Shown: positions 33,099-41,590 of the stretch, in pieces
Layout: each line of letters starts with the position of its first letter
Numbering within the stretch: the stretch's first letter is position 1
NCBI RefSeq assembly: GCF_031628175.1
Contig: NZ_JAVLVT010000001.1
Location: 620,001 to 684,000, forward strand
Direction of reading: 5' to 3'
Origin: Lipingzhangella_A rawalii
Lineage (GTDB): Bacteria; Actinomycetota; Actinomycetes; Streptosporangiales; Streptosporangiaceae
Length of the DNA: 64,000 nt
Made by a program: the position numbers and the translations under genes
The notes under the pieces: generated by a model
Database searches by the model: none
Told to the model about the DNA's origin: nothing
Seen by the model: only the letters and a program-made list of their open reading frames with translations

Positions 33099-34481
33099 TC
33101 ACCCGCCGCGCTGGGGATGTCCGGACGTTCCCGACCTGCGGGGACGTCCCGACGCGGGTGGGTTGGACCGGGAACCACGGTGCGCGGGACGTCCCCGTCC
33201 GCCGGCATGACGGTGCGGCGGCCGTCCGCCCCGGGACCGCTGGCCCCGGGTGCGTTCCGGTTTCGGTTCCGGCGGTTCCACCCAGGGGATGTAGGAGGGC
33301 TCCTGTGCTCCGGTCACTTCCGAGAGCAGCCGGTCCCCCGGATTGACCAGGTGCGCGGTCGCTGTGACCCCCGCGTCACCCAACAGCCTACGTGCCTGAC
33401 GCCGTTGCCGTGGCGTGACGATGGTGACCACACGCCCGGACTGGCCCGCGCGGGCCGTGCGTCCACCACGGTGGAGATAGTCCTTGTGGCTTCCAGGAAG
33501 ATCGACGTTGACTACCAGGTCGATACCGTCCACGTGGATCCCCCGCGCCGCAACGTCGGTGGCCACGAGGGTCTGGATCCGCCCCTGACGGAACTTCTCG
33601 AGCGTCCGCGTACGCACGCTCTGGGACTTGCCCCCGTGGAGGGATGCGGCGGGCACCCCGGACTGGACCAGGTGCTCGCTGAGGGTGTCGGCGCGGTGCT
33701 TGCTACGCACGAACAGTAGGGTCCGCCCCTGCCGGGCCGCGATCTCGGTGATCATCTGGTCCTTGTCTCGCGGCAGTGCCTTGAGGATGTGGTGGTCCAT
33801 CGTGGCGACCTGCGAGACAGGCGGATCAACCGAATGGGTCACCGGGTCCCGCAGGTAGGAGCGGACCAGGGTGTCGACGTCACCGTCGAGTGTGGCGGAG
33901 AACAACATGGTCTGGGCCTGGGAGCCGATCTGGTCCAACAGTTCGGTCACCTGCGGAAGAAATCCCAGATCGCACATCTGGTCGGCCTCGTCGAGTACGG
34001 CCAGCCGCACATCGTCCAGGGTGCACGCGCCCTGGGCGATCAGGTCGCTGAGTCGCCCGGGCGTCGCGACGAGCAGTTCGACACCCCGGTTCAGCTGATT
34101 GAACTGACGGCTGTAGGAGCTGCCCCCGACCACGTCTCCAACCCGGACACGCATGGCCTGGGCGTAGGGCAGGACGGCGTCCCGAACCTGGTAGGCGAGC
34201 TCACGAGTCGGAACGAGGACCAGGGCCCGGGGAGCGCGGGATCGGGCCTGACCACCACCGATCCGTGCCAGGGCCGGAATTCCGAAGGCGAGGGTCTTTC
34301 CGGATCCGGTGCGTCCACATCCCAGTACGTCCCTGCCCGCCAGTGCGTCGGGGATGGTGGCCTGCTGGATCGGAAACGGGGTCGTCAGCCCTGCGGTCGT
34401 GAGCTCCTCCAGCAGTGGCTTGGGCACACCGAGCTCGCCGAACGTCGGCGTGGATTCCGGGCATACCTGGTCATGCGACAC
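33099..34481 (-). CDS. DEAD-box RNA helicase
   Basis: A 460-residue ATP-dependent RNA helicase. Motifs in order: Q motif FPIQQATIP, I GRTGSGKT, Ia PTREL, Ib TPGR, II DEAD, III SAT, IV LLFVRSK, V ATDVAARGIH and VI HRGGRTARAG. The C-terminal ~60 residues are rich in Arg, Gly and Pro and likely bind RNA. It unwinds RNA duplexes in ribosome assembly or RNA decay, often under cold stress. It stands alone. The start is an ATG at 34481 region boundary with alternatives a few codons in; no strong ribosome site was seen. Confidence 0.9.
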   Translation of the reverse strand: MSHDQVCPESTPTFGELGVPKPLLEELTTAGLTTPFPIQQATIPDALAGRDVLGCGRTGSGKTLAFGIPALARIGGGQARSRAPRALVLVPTRELAYQVRDAVLPYAQAMRVRVGDVVGGSSYSRQFNQLNRGVELLVATPGRLSDLIAQGACTLDDVRLAVLDEADQMCDLGFLPQVTELLDQIGSQAQTMLFSATLDGDVDTLVRSYLRDPVTHSVDPPVSQVATMDHHILKALPRDKDQMITEIAARQGRTLLFVRSKHRADTLSEHLVQSGVPAASLHGGKSQSVRTRTLEKFRQGRIQTLVATDVAARGIHVDGIDLVVNVDLPGSHKDYLHRGGRTARAGQSGRVVTIVTPRQRRQARRLLGDAGVTATAHLVNPGDRLLSEVTGAQEPSYIPWVEPPEPKPERTRGQRSRGGRPPHRHAGGRGRPAHRGSRSNPPASGRPRRSGTSGHPQRGG

Positions 34482-34703
34482 GTGACGTCAACCTTCCTCG
34501 TCAGATTCGGCGGCGTTTCGAGGAAGGCTTCCCGGGCCGCGAGGCCGCGGTGAAGAGCTCACGCAAACGCGCCGGTCGAACGCAACGCGGGCTCGGTCCC
34601 GCATCGCCGGGCGGCCCGGCGCGCCCGATGCGCGCGAACAGTGGTGACCGCCGCATTGAGCCTACTCAACGCGGCGGGACAACCGGTAACCAGGAGGTCC
34701 ATT

Positions 34704-34856
34704 GTGCGAGTGGATCTGGCAACAGTCGCGAGTGGAGCACCGCCCTCTCATGTGCGACAAACGCACACAAATATCACTCAACGAACAAACCAGGTTTCGG
34801 TCGATCCATGGGATCTGCTGGCCGAAATAGGCCAGGCGGTGCACTCCGGGACGTAA
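34704..34856 (+). CDS. Small hypothetical protein (50 aa)
   Basis: A 50-codon frame starting with GTG, preceded six bases away by the excellent ribosome site AGGAGG. The product starts MRVDLATVASGAPP and has a second half VSVDPWDLLAEIGQAV that could form an amphipathic helix. No known domain. Base composition is lower in GC than the neighbours. The strong ribosome site makes it more likely real than chance, but there is no homology evidence here. Confidence 0.45.
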   Translation: MRVDLATVASGAPPSHVRQTHTNITQRTNQVSVDPWDLLAEIGQAVHSGT

Positions 34857-34988
34857 CCGGTCCGCTTCCTATCCCGGGGCACCGGATCCGCAGACCGCCG
34901 TGGCCCCCGACTCACTCCGCGACCCGGCGGTGAGCGCCCCCGAAAGTGGCCTGTCGGCACACGCGCCCACGCCGTGGTCCACCGTTCG

Positions 34989-35201
34989 CTACTCCCGCGA
35001 ACGGCGCGTGGCGCCACCCCGTCCGCGCAACGTGGCACCGGACTCGGTCAGGACCCGGTGCACAAAGCCGTAGGAACGCCCTGTGGAAGCGGCCAGGGAA
35101 CGAATACTCTCCCCGTCGTCATACCGCCTCCGAAGCTCCTCCGCCAGCTCCGCGCGCTCAGTCCCCGTCACACGGGTTCCCTTTCGCAGGGTCTCGGTCA
35201 C
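34989..35201 (-). CDS. Small helix-turn-helix protein (70 aa)
   Basis: A 70-residue protein dominated by one helix-turn-helix: ELAEELRRRYDDGESIRSLA then STGRSYGFVHRVLTESG. The end is Arg/Gly-rich. Such short HTH proteins, resembling resolvase-type or HTH_58 domains, are common in Streptomyces and Nocardiopsis and their targets are unknown. The GTG at 35201 follows GAGGAGG with ideal spacing. It is divergent from nothing recognisable; a repeat-rich noncoding region lies upstream. Confidence 0.75.
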   Translation of the reverse strand: MTETLRKGTRVTGTERAELAEELRRRYDDGESIRSLAASTGRSYGFVHRVLTESGATLRGRGGATRRSRE

Positions 35202-36583
35202 GAGTTACCTCCTCATGGTTACAGCCGGATCACCGCCTATGATCAGACATGTGCGACCGGCTGGCTACCCACCGCGCATCAGCCAACGGCTGCCCCATTC
35301 CTGCACCGCGTTTCGGACTGCCTAAAATCTAGCCCGAATTTGACACAGGGACGGAGCGTGAACGATCACCCCGATTCCTGGCTTCCGCATCCCCCAACGG
35401 CCGATCGGATCCCAGGCACTGGGAGTCCGCCTCGGGCGCCAAAGCCACGACCAGTCCCACCCCGACACCGCACCACCTCGGCCGTGTGTTGTGGTCGGGT
35501 GAGGTCGCGAAACTTGTGACGGATGGAGGCACGTTGGACCGTGTCCTCCTCCCCCAACATCGTGGCTCGCTCCTCGGCGTGGGGTGCGGCTGGGTGGTTG
35601 CGCGTGGTTCTGCGCGAGCCGGTGGAAACCACGCTCCACACTGTTTCGGCAGCAGTGGACCGCACGACCGAGCGTGAAGGTCACCTCCCACCGAGCCCCG
35701 AAAACGTGGCGCGGATGCCACTGGCGCCGAGACCGGCCTCCCGTCCCGGCCCGGTGACGCACACCGGAACGCGCCCAATCGACACTGCGGCGCCCAACGG
35801 CCATCCCGAGACCCGCGGTGTCGCCCCCGGCCAGGCACCCCATGCCCCCGCCGGCCGCCGCGCGGGGAGCTCCACCACGGCCACCGGCGGATGGTGGTGG
35901 CCGTGATCGGGTGGCGGTACGCGCCGTGGTGGCCGCCGGCGGCGTCGCGCCCTGGGGGCGCTCCCCCGCACGACGGCCAACGAACAAGGGAGGCGGCATA
36001 TTCTCCCCCGCGGTGGCGAGCCGGCCCGGGAGCGGAATACCCCAAACCGGCCAGGAAAACCCCCACACGGCGACCCGTGGAAGCAGGAACGGCGAGACGC
36101 GCAGACTGTGGTGGTGCGGAGTGCACGTACGGGATTCCCACAAGCACACCGACCCAACGGACTCTCCCCCGACCGGAGGGACAATGCCGCGAAGTCGGGC
36201 AGCTTGGGAACGGTCTCCGGGCTACCCGCGCACCCGCACCCCCCAAAGGCAAAACGAACACCCACACCCCAGATACCCACTGACCGCCGTACGGGAGAGC
36301 GCCCCCAGGACGCGACACCACCAACAGCCACCACGGCCCACACCCACAACCAACCACCGACACCACCATTCTCCGCTGACCGTCGTGCGGAGGAGCGCCC
36401 CCGAAAACAGCACACCACCGGTGACCACCAGGGCGCGACACCGCCCGTGGCCGACACGGCGGAGGCAGTCACCCAAACACCGCCACCACAACCCCCGAAC
36501 CAAAGACACCCCCCGGGAAACCCGCCTCCCGCACCGCAGACAACGGCCGCAGACCACGTCACCCACCGAACGCGCACCCCGCT
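35202..36583. repeat. Noncoding region with imperfect ~100-bp repeats in both orientations
   Basis: Almost 1.4 kb without a convincing gene: many overlapping open frames exist on both strands, all low-complexity (Arg/Gly/Pro or Trp/Gly) and without ribosome sites. Three copies of a unit are visible. Copy A on the plus strand (about 35886-35985) contains GTCGCGCCCTGGGGGCGCT then CCGCACGACGGC. Copies B (about 36278-36378) and C (about 36378-36480) have the same core on the minus strand, e.g. GTCGCGTCCTGGGGGCGCT, copy C with a ~25-base insert inside the core. They could be a family of dispersed noncoding elements or old mobile-element debris. Confidence 0.6.
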
Positions 36584-37501
36584 TCAGGCAAGCGTGCGCG
36601 TCGCGGCCTGCCGCAACATGGACACCATTTCCAGCACGGGCCCCCGGGCTCGTCGGCGGTGCACCGCGTAGATCTCACGATGCAGCGCCGGCCCGGACAG
36701 GGGGCGGCTCATCCACCCCTGCTGGGGCGCGGCCCGCAGCACCGAGGCCGGGATGAGGCTCACCCCGATACCCGCCCGCACCAGCGCCAGGGTGACCTCG
36801 TAGTCCCGGGTCTCGTAGGCCACGGTCACCTCCACATCGGCCTGATGGGCCACCCGGTCCAGTGCTGTCCGGTTGGAGACACCGGGGCCACCACAGATCC
36901 ACTCCTCGTCGGCGAGGTCCCGCAGCCCCAGCGGCGTGTCGACCGAGTGCACCGCTGCGGCGTGCGTGTCCGGCAGCACCAACATCAGCGGGTCCACCAG
37001 GAGACGCTCACGGTGCAGTGCCGGCGCAGCGGGCAGGGATGTCCCCGGATAGCAGTGGGTCAGGAGCAGGTCCAGATCCCCGGACGTGACCAGCCCGTAG
37101 CCCTCGGGAGGCTCCAGATCCTGGAGGGCCAGGCGCACGTGTGGGTGGGCCGTGCGAAACGAGGCCAGCGCCTGCGGAACCAGTATCTTGCCGGCGCTGG
37201 CGAAGGCGCCAAGACCCAACCGCGTGGTCCAGGCCCCAGCGGCAGCCTGGAGCGCCGCCTCGGCATCACGCAACTCCCCGAGGACACGTTCCCCGTGCTC
37301 GACGGCGACCCGGCCGGCATGAGTGAGCCGAACCCCACCGCGGACCCGCTCGATCAGGGCACAGCCAACCTCGCGTTCCAGCTTCGTCATCTGCTGGGAG
37401 AGCGCAGCCGGAGTGAATGCCATGCGCTCGGCAGCCGCGGTGATGGAGCCGGCATGGGCGATCTCGACCAAGACCCGGAGTCGGTTCGCGTCCAGGGTCA
37501 C
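36584..37501 (-). CDS. LysR-family transcriptional regulator
   Basis: A 305-residue regulator with the N-terminal winged helix (RLRVLVEIAHAGSITAAAE, FTPAALSQQM) and a periplasmic-binding-like effector domain from ~90. The GTG at 37501 has GGAG six bases upstream; a TTG further up is unlikely. It is divergent from the PLP-dependent dehydratase gene at 37611, the classic LysR arrangement in which the regulator controls its neighbour through the shared 109-bp spacer. Confidence 0.88.
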   Translation of the reverse strand: MTLDANRLRVLVEIAHAGSITAAAERMAFTPAALSQQMTKLEREVGCALIERVRGGVRLTHAGRVAVEHGERVLGELRDAEAALQAAAGAWTTRLGLGAFASAGKILVPQALASFRTAHPHVRLALQDLEPPEGYGLVTSGDLDLLLTHCYPGTSLPAAPALHRERLLVDPLMLVLPDTHAAAVHSVDTPLGLRDLADEEWICGGPGVSNRTALDRVAHQADVEVTVAYETRDYEVTLALVRAGIGVSLIPASVLRAAPQQGWMSRPLSGPALHREIYAVHRRRARGPVLEMVSMLRQAATRTLA

Positions 37502-37550
37502 GGAACGCTCCGCACGATCCCACCTCAATCTCGATGGCCTATAAGAACTA

Positions 37551-37587
37551 CTTAATCACCATTAGTGAATTCCACTTCAGCTTAATC
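37551..37587. promoter_or_regulatory. Possible LysR binding region
   Basis: The divergent spacer is AT-rich and contains the direct repeat CTTAATC (37551-37557 and 37581-37587, 30 bases apart) plus a short dyad TCAC-CATTA-GTGA at 37556-37568. Either could be the LysR recognition or activation site. Confidence 0.35.
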
Positions 37588-37610
37588 TGCGGAGCAGGCA
37601 CAGTGAGAGT

Positions 37611-38549
37611 ATGACTTCCCCGGAGCCCACGACTGCCGCAGCCACCCGCGCCGACGTCGACCGCGCCGTGCTGCGCCTGGCCCCGTACGCACGGCGCACC
37701 CCGACGCTGACCACCGTTATCGACGGCCATGTTGTCAGCCTCAAACTGGAACACCTCCAACTCACCGGGGCCTTCAAACTGCGTGGCGCTCTCAACGCCC
37801 TGGTCGCGGGCCAGGAGCGCGGAACCGTCACCGACCGGGTCGTAACCGCCTCCGGTGGCAATCACGGCCTCGCGGTTGCCACCGCGGCTCGGCTGTTGGG
37901 CCTCAACGCAGCGGTGTACGTCCCCGAAACCACGCCCGAGGCCAAGGCGCGGCGACTGGCCAACTCCGGAGCGGAGCTCGTACGGATCGGCGAACACTAC
38001 GCCGTGGCCGCGGCGGCGGCGCGCGAGCGCGCCGAACGCGACAACTGTCCCTACCTGCACGCATACGACGACCCGGACGTCGTGGCTGGGCAGGGAACCA
38101 TCGGGGTAGAGGTGCTGGGTGACGTCCCGGAGTGTGACGCGATCGTTGCCGCGGTGGGCGGCGGTGGACTCATCGCCGGGATCAGCGCCGCAGCCAGTCC
38201 CAAGCGCCGCGCGATCGGGGTCGAGCCGCAGGGGTGCCAGAGCCTGCACGCGGCCCTGGCCGCCGGTGAACCGGTGGACACACCAGTGGACTCGGTGGCG
38301 TCCTCCGCGCTGGGAGCGGCCCGGATCGGCGCGGTTCCCCTGGCCACACTCGGTGCGCATCCAGCGGCCACTGCGCTGGTCAGCGACGCTGAGATCGTGT
38401 CCGCGCGCGATCGACTCTGGGAGGAGTTCCGGCTGGCGGTGGAGCCCGCAGCCGCCGCACCCCTGGCTGCCTGGCTGGCTGGGCGGGTTTCCGCGGAGCA
38501 TCCCTGCCTGGTTCTCTGTGGCGCCAACGCGGACTGGATTCCGGCCTAG
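37611..38549 (+). CDS. Threonine/serine dehydratase-like PLP enzyme
   Basis: A 312-residue fold-type II PLP enzyme. The lysine forming the Schiff base is Lys-56 in TGAFKLRGA; SGGNHG binds the substrate carboxylate and AVGGGGLIAG the cofactor phosphate. It lacks an ACT regulatory domain, so it is of the catabolic or serine/threonine (or hydroxyaspartate) dehydratase/racemase kind, releasing ammonia and a 2-oxoacid. Substrate is not settled. It is divergent from a LysR regulator that probably controls it, and convergent with the aminopeptidase gene across a large hairpin. Confidence 0.85.
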   Translation: MTSPEPTTAAATRADVDRAVLRLAPYARRTPTLTTVIDGHVVSLKLEHLQLTGAFKLRGALNALVAGQERGTVTDRVVTASGGNHGLAVATAARLLGLNAAVYVPETTPEAKARRLANSGAELVRIGEHYAVAAAAARERAERDNCPYLHAYDDPDVVAGQGTIGVEVLGDVPECDAIVAAVGGGGLIAGISAAASPKRRAIGVEPQGCQSLHAALAAGEPVDTPVDSVASSALGAARIGAVPLATLGAHPAATALVSDAEIVSARDRLWEEFRLAVEPAAAAPLAAWLAGRVSAEHPCLVLCGANADWIPA

Positions 38550-38613
38550 AGGCAGCGTGTCGGCGTCCACCGCCCGGTGGGACGCATGCCTGGGAGCCTA
38601 CGTCGTTGGGCGG

Positions 38614-38675
38614 CTCCCTGTTCTGCCCCGTCACCCCCGGCCTGAAGGCCGGAGCACCGCGAGCAGAACAGGGAG
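38614..38675. terminator. Bidirectional terminator with nested palindromes
   Basis: Outer perfect 13-bp repeat CTCCCTGTTCTGC (38614-38626) / GCAGAACAGGGAG (38663-38675) encloses a 7-bp hairpin CCGGCCT-GA-AGGCCGG (38637-38652). It lies between two convergent genes. Its shape also recalls the hairpin ends of IS200/IS605-type elements. Confidence 0.65.
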
Positions 38676-38713
38676 GCCGGCCCCGGGGTGGCGAGCACCG
38701 GCTGGGGTGCGGC

Positions 38714-40222
38714 TCACGTGGTTGTGGCGATGATCCCGTTCGGGTGATATTCGGCGATCCAGGCTTCGACGTCCTCCGCCCGGCGCGGTAGTGCGGCGGA
38801 GAGATTCTCTCGCCCACTGGCGGTGACGCACACGTCGTCCTCGATTCGCACCCCGATACCGCGCAGTTCCGCAGGAACCGTTTCGTCATCGGGCTGGAAG
38901 TACAGCCCCGGCTCCACGGTGAGCACCATGCCGGGTTCGAGCGCACCGTCGCGGTAGTTCTCCGTGCGGGCAGTCGCGCAGTCGTGCACGTCCAGGCCCA
39001 GCATGTGGCCCGTGCCATGCAGGCTATAGCGGCGCTGGAGGCCGAGCTCCAGGACCCGTTCCACGGGCCCCTCGAGGAGACCCCACTCGATCAGCCCCTC
39101 AGCGAGGACCCGCTGTGCGGCCTCGTGGTAGGCCCGTACCGGCTCGCCTGGCGCGACCGCGGCGATCCCCGCCTCCTGGGCCGCCAGAACCAAGTCGTAG
39201 ACGCGCCGCTGGGTGGGGCCAAAGGTCCCGGAAATTGGCAATGTCCGGGTCACGTCGGCGGTGTAGAGGGTGCTGGTCTCCACTCCCGCATCCAACAGCA
39301 ACAGTTCCCCGGGGCGAACTGCTCCATCGTTGCGCATCCAGTGCAACGTGGTGGCGTTCGGCCCAGAGGCGGCGATGGTGCCGTAGCCAACGTCGTTACC
39401 TTCGACCCGAGCCCGGAGGTGGAAGGTACCCTCGATGTAGCGTTCGGAGGTGGCCACGGCCTCGGGCAGCATCCGGACCACGTCGTGGAAGCCACGTACC
39501 GTGGAGTCAACGGCCCGCCGCAGTTGGCCGAGTTCCCAGTCGTCCTTGACCAGACGCTGGTCGTGCAGGGCCACGAGTAGCTCCGCGTCCCGGGTCGCTG
39601 CCTCGTCCGACCCGAACTTGTTCAGCTCCCCCAGAACCGCCTCGAGCCCGGTGTCGTATCCGCGCAGAATACGGCTGGGCACGTCGGGTGCCTGACGCAG
39701 CACCTCGGGCAGGGTGCGCACGTCGGCGGTGGGGAGACCCAACAGCTGGGCTGACTCGGTCAGGCTGTTACGCCGGCCCACCCACAGCTCGCCCTGACTA
39801 TCGAGCCAGAACTCACCATTGTCCCGATTGGAGCGGGGAACCAGGTAGGCGGTGACGTCGTGACCTCCGCCGCTGCGGGGCTCGAACACGAGTGCGGCCC
39901 CTTCGGCCTGGTCTCCGCTCAGGTACACGTAGTCGCAGGCGGCACGGAAGGGATATTCGGTGTCGTTGGAGCGGGTGCGCAGGTGGCCGGACGGAATGAC
40001 CAGACGTTCCCCGGGAAAGCGCGCGGACAGGGCCGCTCGCCGCTTAGCCGTGTAGTCGGACTGCTCCAGCGGGGTCAGATCCCGCCGCTCGGTGTCCGCC
40101 CAGCCGGTACGCATCCATGCGGCCAGCTCCTCGGAGACCCGCTGGTAGGGGCCGTTCTTACGCGGGGTGAACTCCGGGGTCTGTGCAGTTGTCGCGCTCT
40201 GGTGAGGCTGCTGCTCGGTCAC
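38714..40222 (-). CDS. pepP: Xaa-Pro aminopeptidase (aminopeptidase P)
   Basis: A 502-residue metallopeptidase that removes N-terminal residues preceding proline. Residues ~50-210 are the creatinase-like N-terminal domain; the pita-bread catalytic domain holds the dinuclear metal ligands in LLLDAGVETSTLYTADVTR, HGTGHMLGLDVHD, VLTVEPGLYF and GIGVRIEDD. The first ~40 residues are a disordered extension typical of actinobacterial homologues. Monocistronic; the ATG at 40222 follows a plausible GA-rich site. Likely cytoplasmic. Confidence 0.92.
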   Translation of the reverse strand: MTEQQPHQSATTAQTPEFTPRKNGPYQRVSEELAAWMRTGWADTERRDLTPLEQSDYTAKRRAALSARFPGERLVIPSGHLRTRSNDTEYPFRAACDYVYLSGDQAEGAALVFEPRSGGGHDVTAYLVPRSNRDNGEFWLDSQGELWVGRRNSLTESAQLLGLPTADVRTLPEVLRQAPDVPSRILRGYDTGLEAVLGELNKFGSDEAATRDAELLVALHDQRLVKDDWELGQLRRAVDSTVRGFHDVVRMLPEAVATSERYIEGTFHLRARVEGNDVGYGTIAASGPNATTLHWMRNDGAVRPGELLLLDAGVETSTLYTADVTRTLPISGTFGPTQRRVYDLVLAAQEAGIAAVAPGEPVRAYHEAAQRVLAEGLIEWGLLEGPVERVLELGLQRRYSLHGTGHMLGLDVHDCATARTENYRDGALEPGMVLTVEPGLYFQPDDETVPAELRGIGVRIEDDVCVTASGRENLSAALPRRAEDVEAWIAEYHPNGIIATTT

Positions 40223-40377
40223 GTCTTGCTACTCCTCGTCGAGTTCCCGGGCTGGTGGAACGGGCTCCGCGGGGCGGCTCCTCTCTGCCAATCGTATGAG
40301 CACCGCGTGGCCACCCCTCGGACCGTAACCCCACTCCAGTGCACCGCTACGCCTGGGGGCGTCCTAAGGTGTGCGCT

Positions 40378-41490
40378 ATGGCACTGCTAACAGAACGTAC
40401 GTTGCTCGGCCCCGGCCCGAGCAACCCGTATCCGGAGGCAACGGCGGCCCTGGCGGCTCCGCTGTTGGGTCACCTGGACCCGGAGTTCATCCGTATCCTC
40501 GACCGCACCTGCGAACGGCTGCGGACCGTGTGGGGTACCGAGAACCCGCTGACCATGCCGCTGTCCGGGACCGGTTCGATCGGGATGGAGGCCGCGTTCG
40601 CCAACACGGTACGTCCCGGAGACGTCGTGGTGGTCGCGGTCAATGGCCTGTTCGGCACCCGCATGTGTGAGGTGGCCTCTCGGTACGGCGCCGAGGTGGT
40701 CCGCGTCGATCATGAGTGGGGAACGCCGGTCGACGTGGAGCTGGTGCTGGCCGCCCATCCCAGTCCGGCCATCGTGGCTGCGGTCCACGCCGAGACCTCG
40801 ACGGGTGTGCGCAGCGACATCGGCGCCCTCGGTGCCGCGTTGCGCTCCCGCTCCCCAGAGACGCTGTTGCTGGCGGACTGCGTCACCTCCATTGCCGGAG
40901 ACACCCTGGAGGTGGATGACTGGGGTGTGGACATCGGGTATGCGGGCACCCAGAAATGTCTGGGCGTTGCTCCCGGCCTGGCCCCGTTCACCTTCTCGGA
41001 ACGGGCCTGGCAGCGGCGGGTGGAAAATCCCCCCGTGTGGTACCTCGACCTGGGGCTGCTAGGGGCCTATGTGCGCGGCGGACCGGGTGGACGCGCCTAC
41101 CACCACACGGCTCCGGTCGCAATGATCGCCTCCTTGGATGCGGGTCTGGGCCGCATCCTGGACGAGGGACTCCCCGAGGTCGCCGCACGTCACCGGGCCG
41201 CGGGCCAGATGCTCCAGGACGGCCTCATCGACATGGGGCTCGAACTGTTCGCTGCACCCGGGCATCGGCTGTCGCAACTGACCACGGTGCGGGTTCCGGA
41301 CGGGGTGGACTCGGCCAAGGTCCGTGCGCAGCTCCTGTCGGAGTACGACCTGGAGATCGGCGCGGGCGTTGGGGAGTTCGCCGCAGGGGTGTGGCGGATC
41401 GGTCTGATGGGGCGCAACGCCGCACCCGAACGGGTGGAACTCGTGTTGGGGGCGCTGCGTCGCGTACTGAAACAGCACGGCGCCCTGTAG
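40378..41490 (+). CDS. Class V aminotransferase (alanine-glyoxylate / serine-glyoxylate type)
   Basis: A 370-residue PLP enzyme. The cofactor lysine is Lys-193 in GTQKCLG, preceded by DCVTSIAGD with the Asp that holds the pyridine ring; GPGPSNPYP at the start is the substrate-loop signature of the alanine-glyoxylate/serine-pyruvate aminotransferase family. It moves an amino group between alanine or serine and glyoxylate. It could also be the ureidoglycine-glyoxylate type (PucG), which this family contains, but no other purine-degradation genes are nearby. The ATG at 40378 follows AAGG. A strong terminator follows. Confidence 0.85.
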   Translation: MALLTERTLLGPGPSNPYPEATAALAAPLLGHLDPEFIRILDRTCERLRTVWGTENPLTMPLSGTGSIGMEAAFANTVRPGDVVVVAVNGLFGTRMCEVASRYGAEVVRVDHEWGTPVDVELVLAAHPSPAIVAAVHAETSTGVRSDIGALGAALRSRSPETLLLADCVTSIAGDTLEVDDWGVDIGYAGTQKCLGVAPGLAPFTFSERAWQRRVENPPVWYLDLGLLGAYVRGGPGGRAYHHTAPVAMIASLDAGLGRILDEGLPEVAARHRAAGQMLQDGLIDMGLELFAAPGHRLSQLTTVRVPDGVDSAKVRAQLLSEYDLEIGAGVGEFAAGVWRIGLMGRNAAPERVELVLGALRRVLKQHGAL

Positions 41491-41523
41491 ATTTCCCCGG
41501 ATTTTCGCGTCGCCGGAGTTCGC

Positions 41524-41567
41524 TCCTGGTCCGGGGGCCTCCCCGGGGCGAGGCCCCCGGACCAGGA
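41524..41567. terminator. Long bidirectional terminator
   Basis: Perfect 18-bp inverted repeat TCCTGGTCCGGGGGCCTC / GAGGCCCCCGGACCAGGA with an 8-base loop, between the convergent aminotransferase and transporter genes. Confidence 0.9.
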
Positions 41568-41590
41568 TTCCCGCTGACGTGGTGGCTCCG

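Noticed and set aside
35322..36577. Several overlapping open frames of 100-370 codons in the repeat region
   Set aside because: Products are Trp/Gly/Arg or Pro/Thr/His low-complexity on both strands with no start site signals; repeats explain the recurring peptide text.
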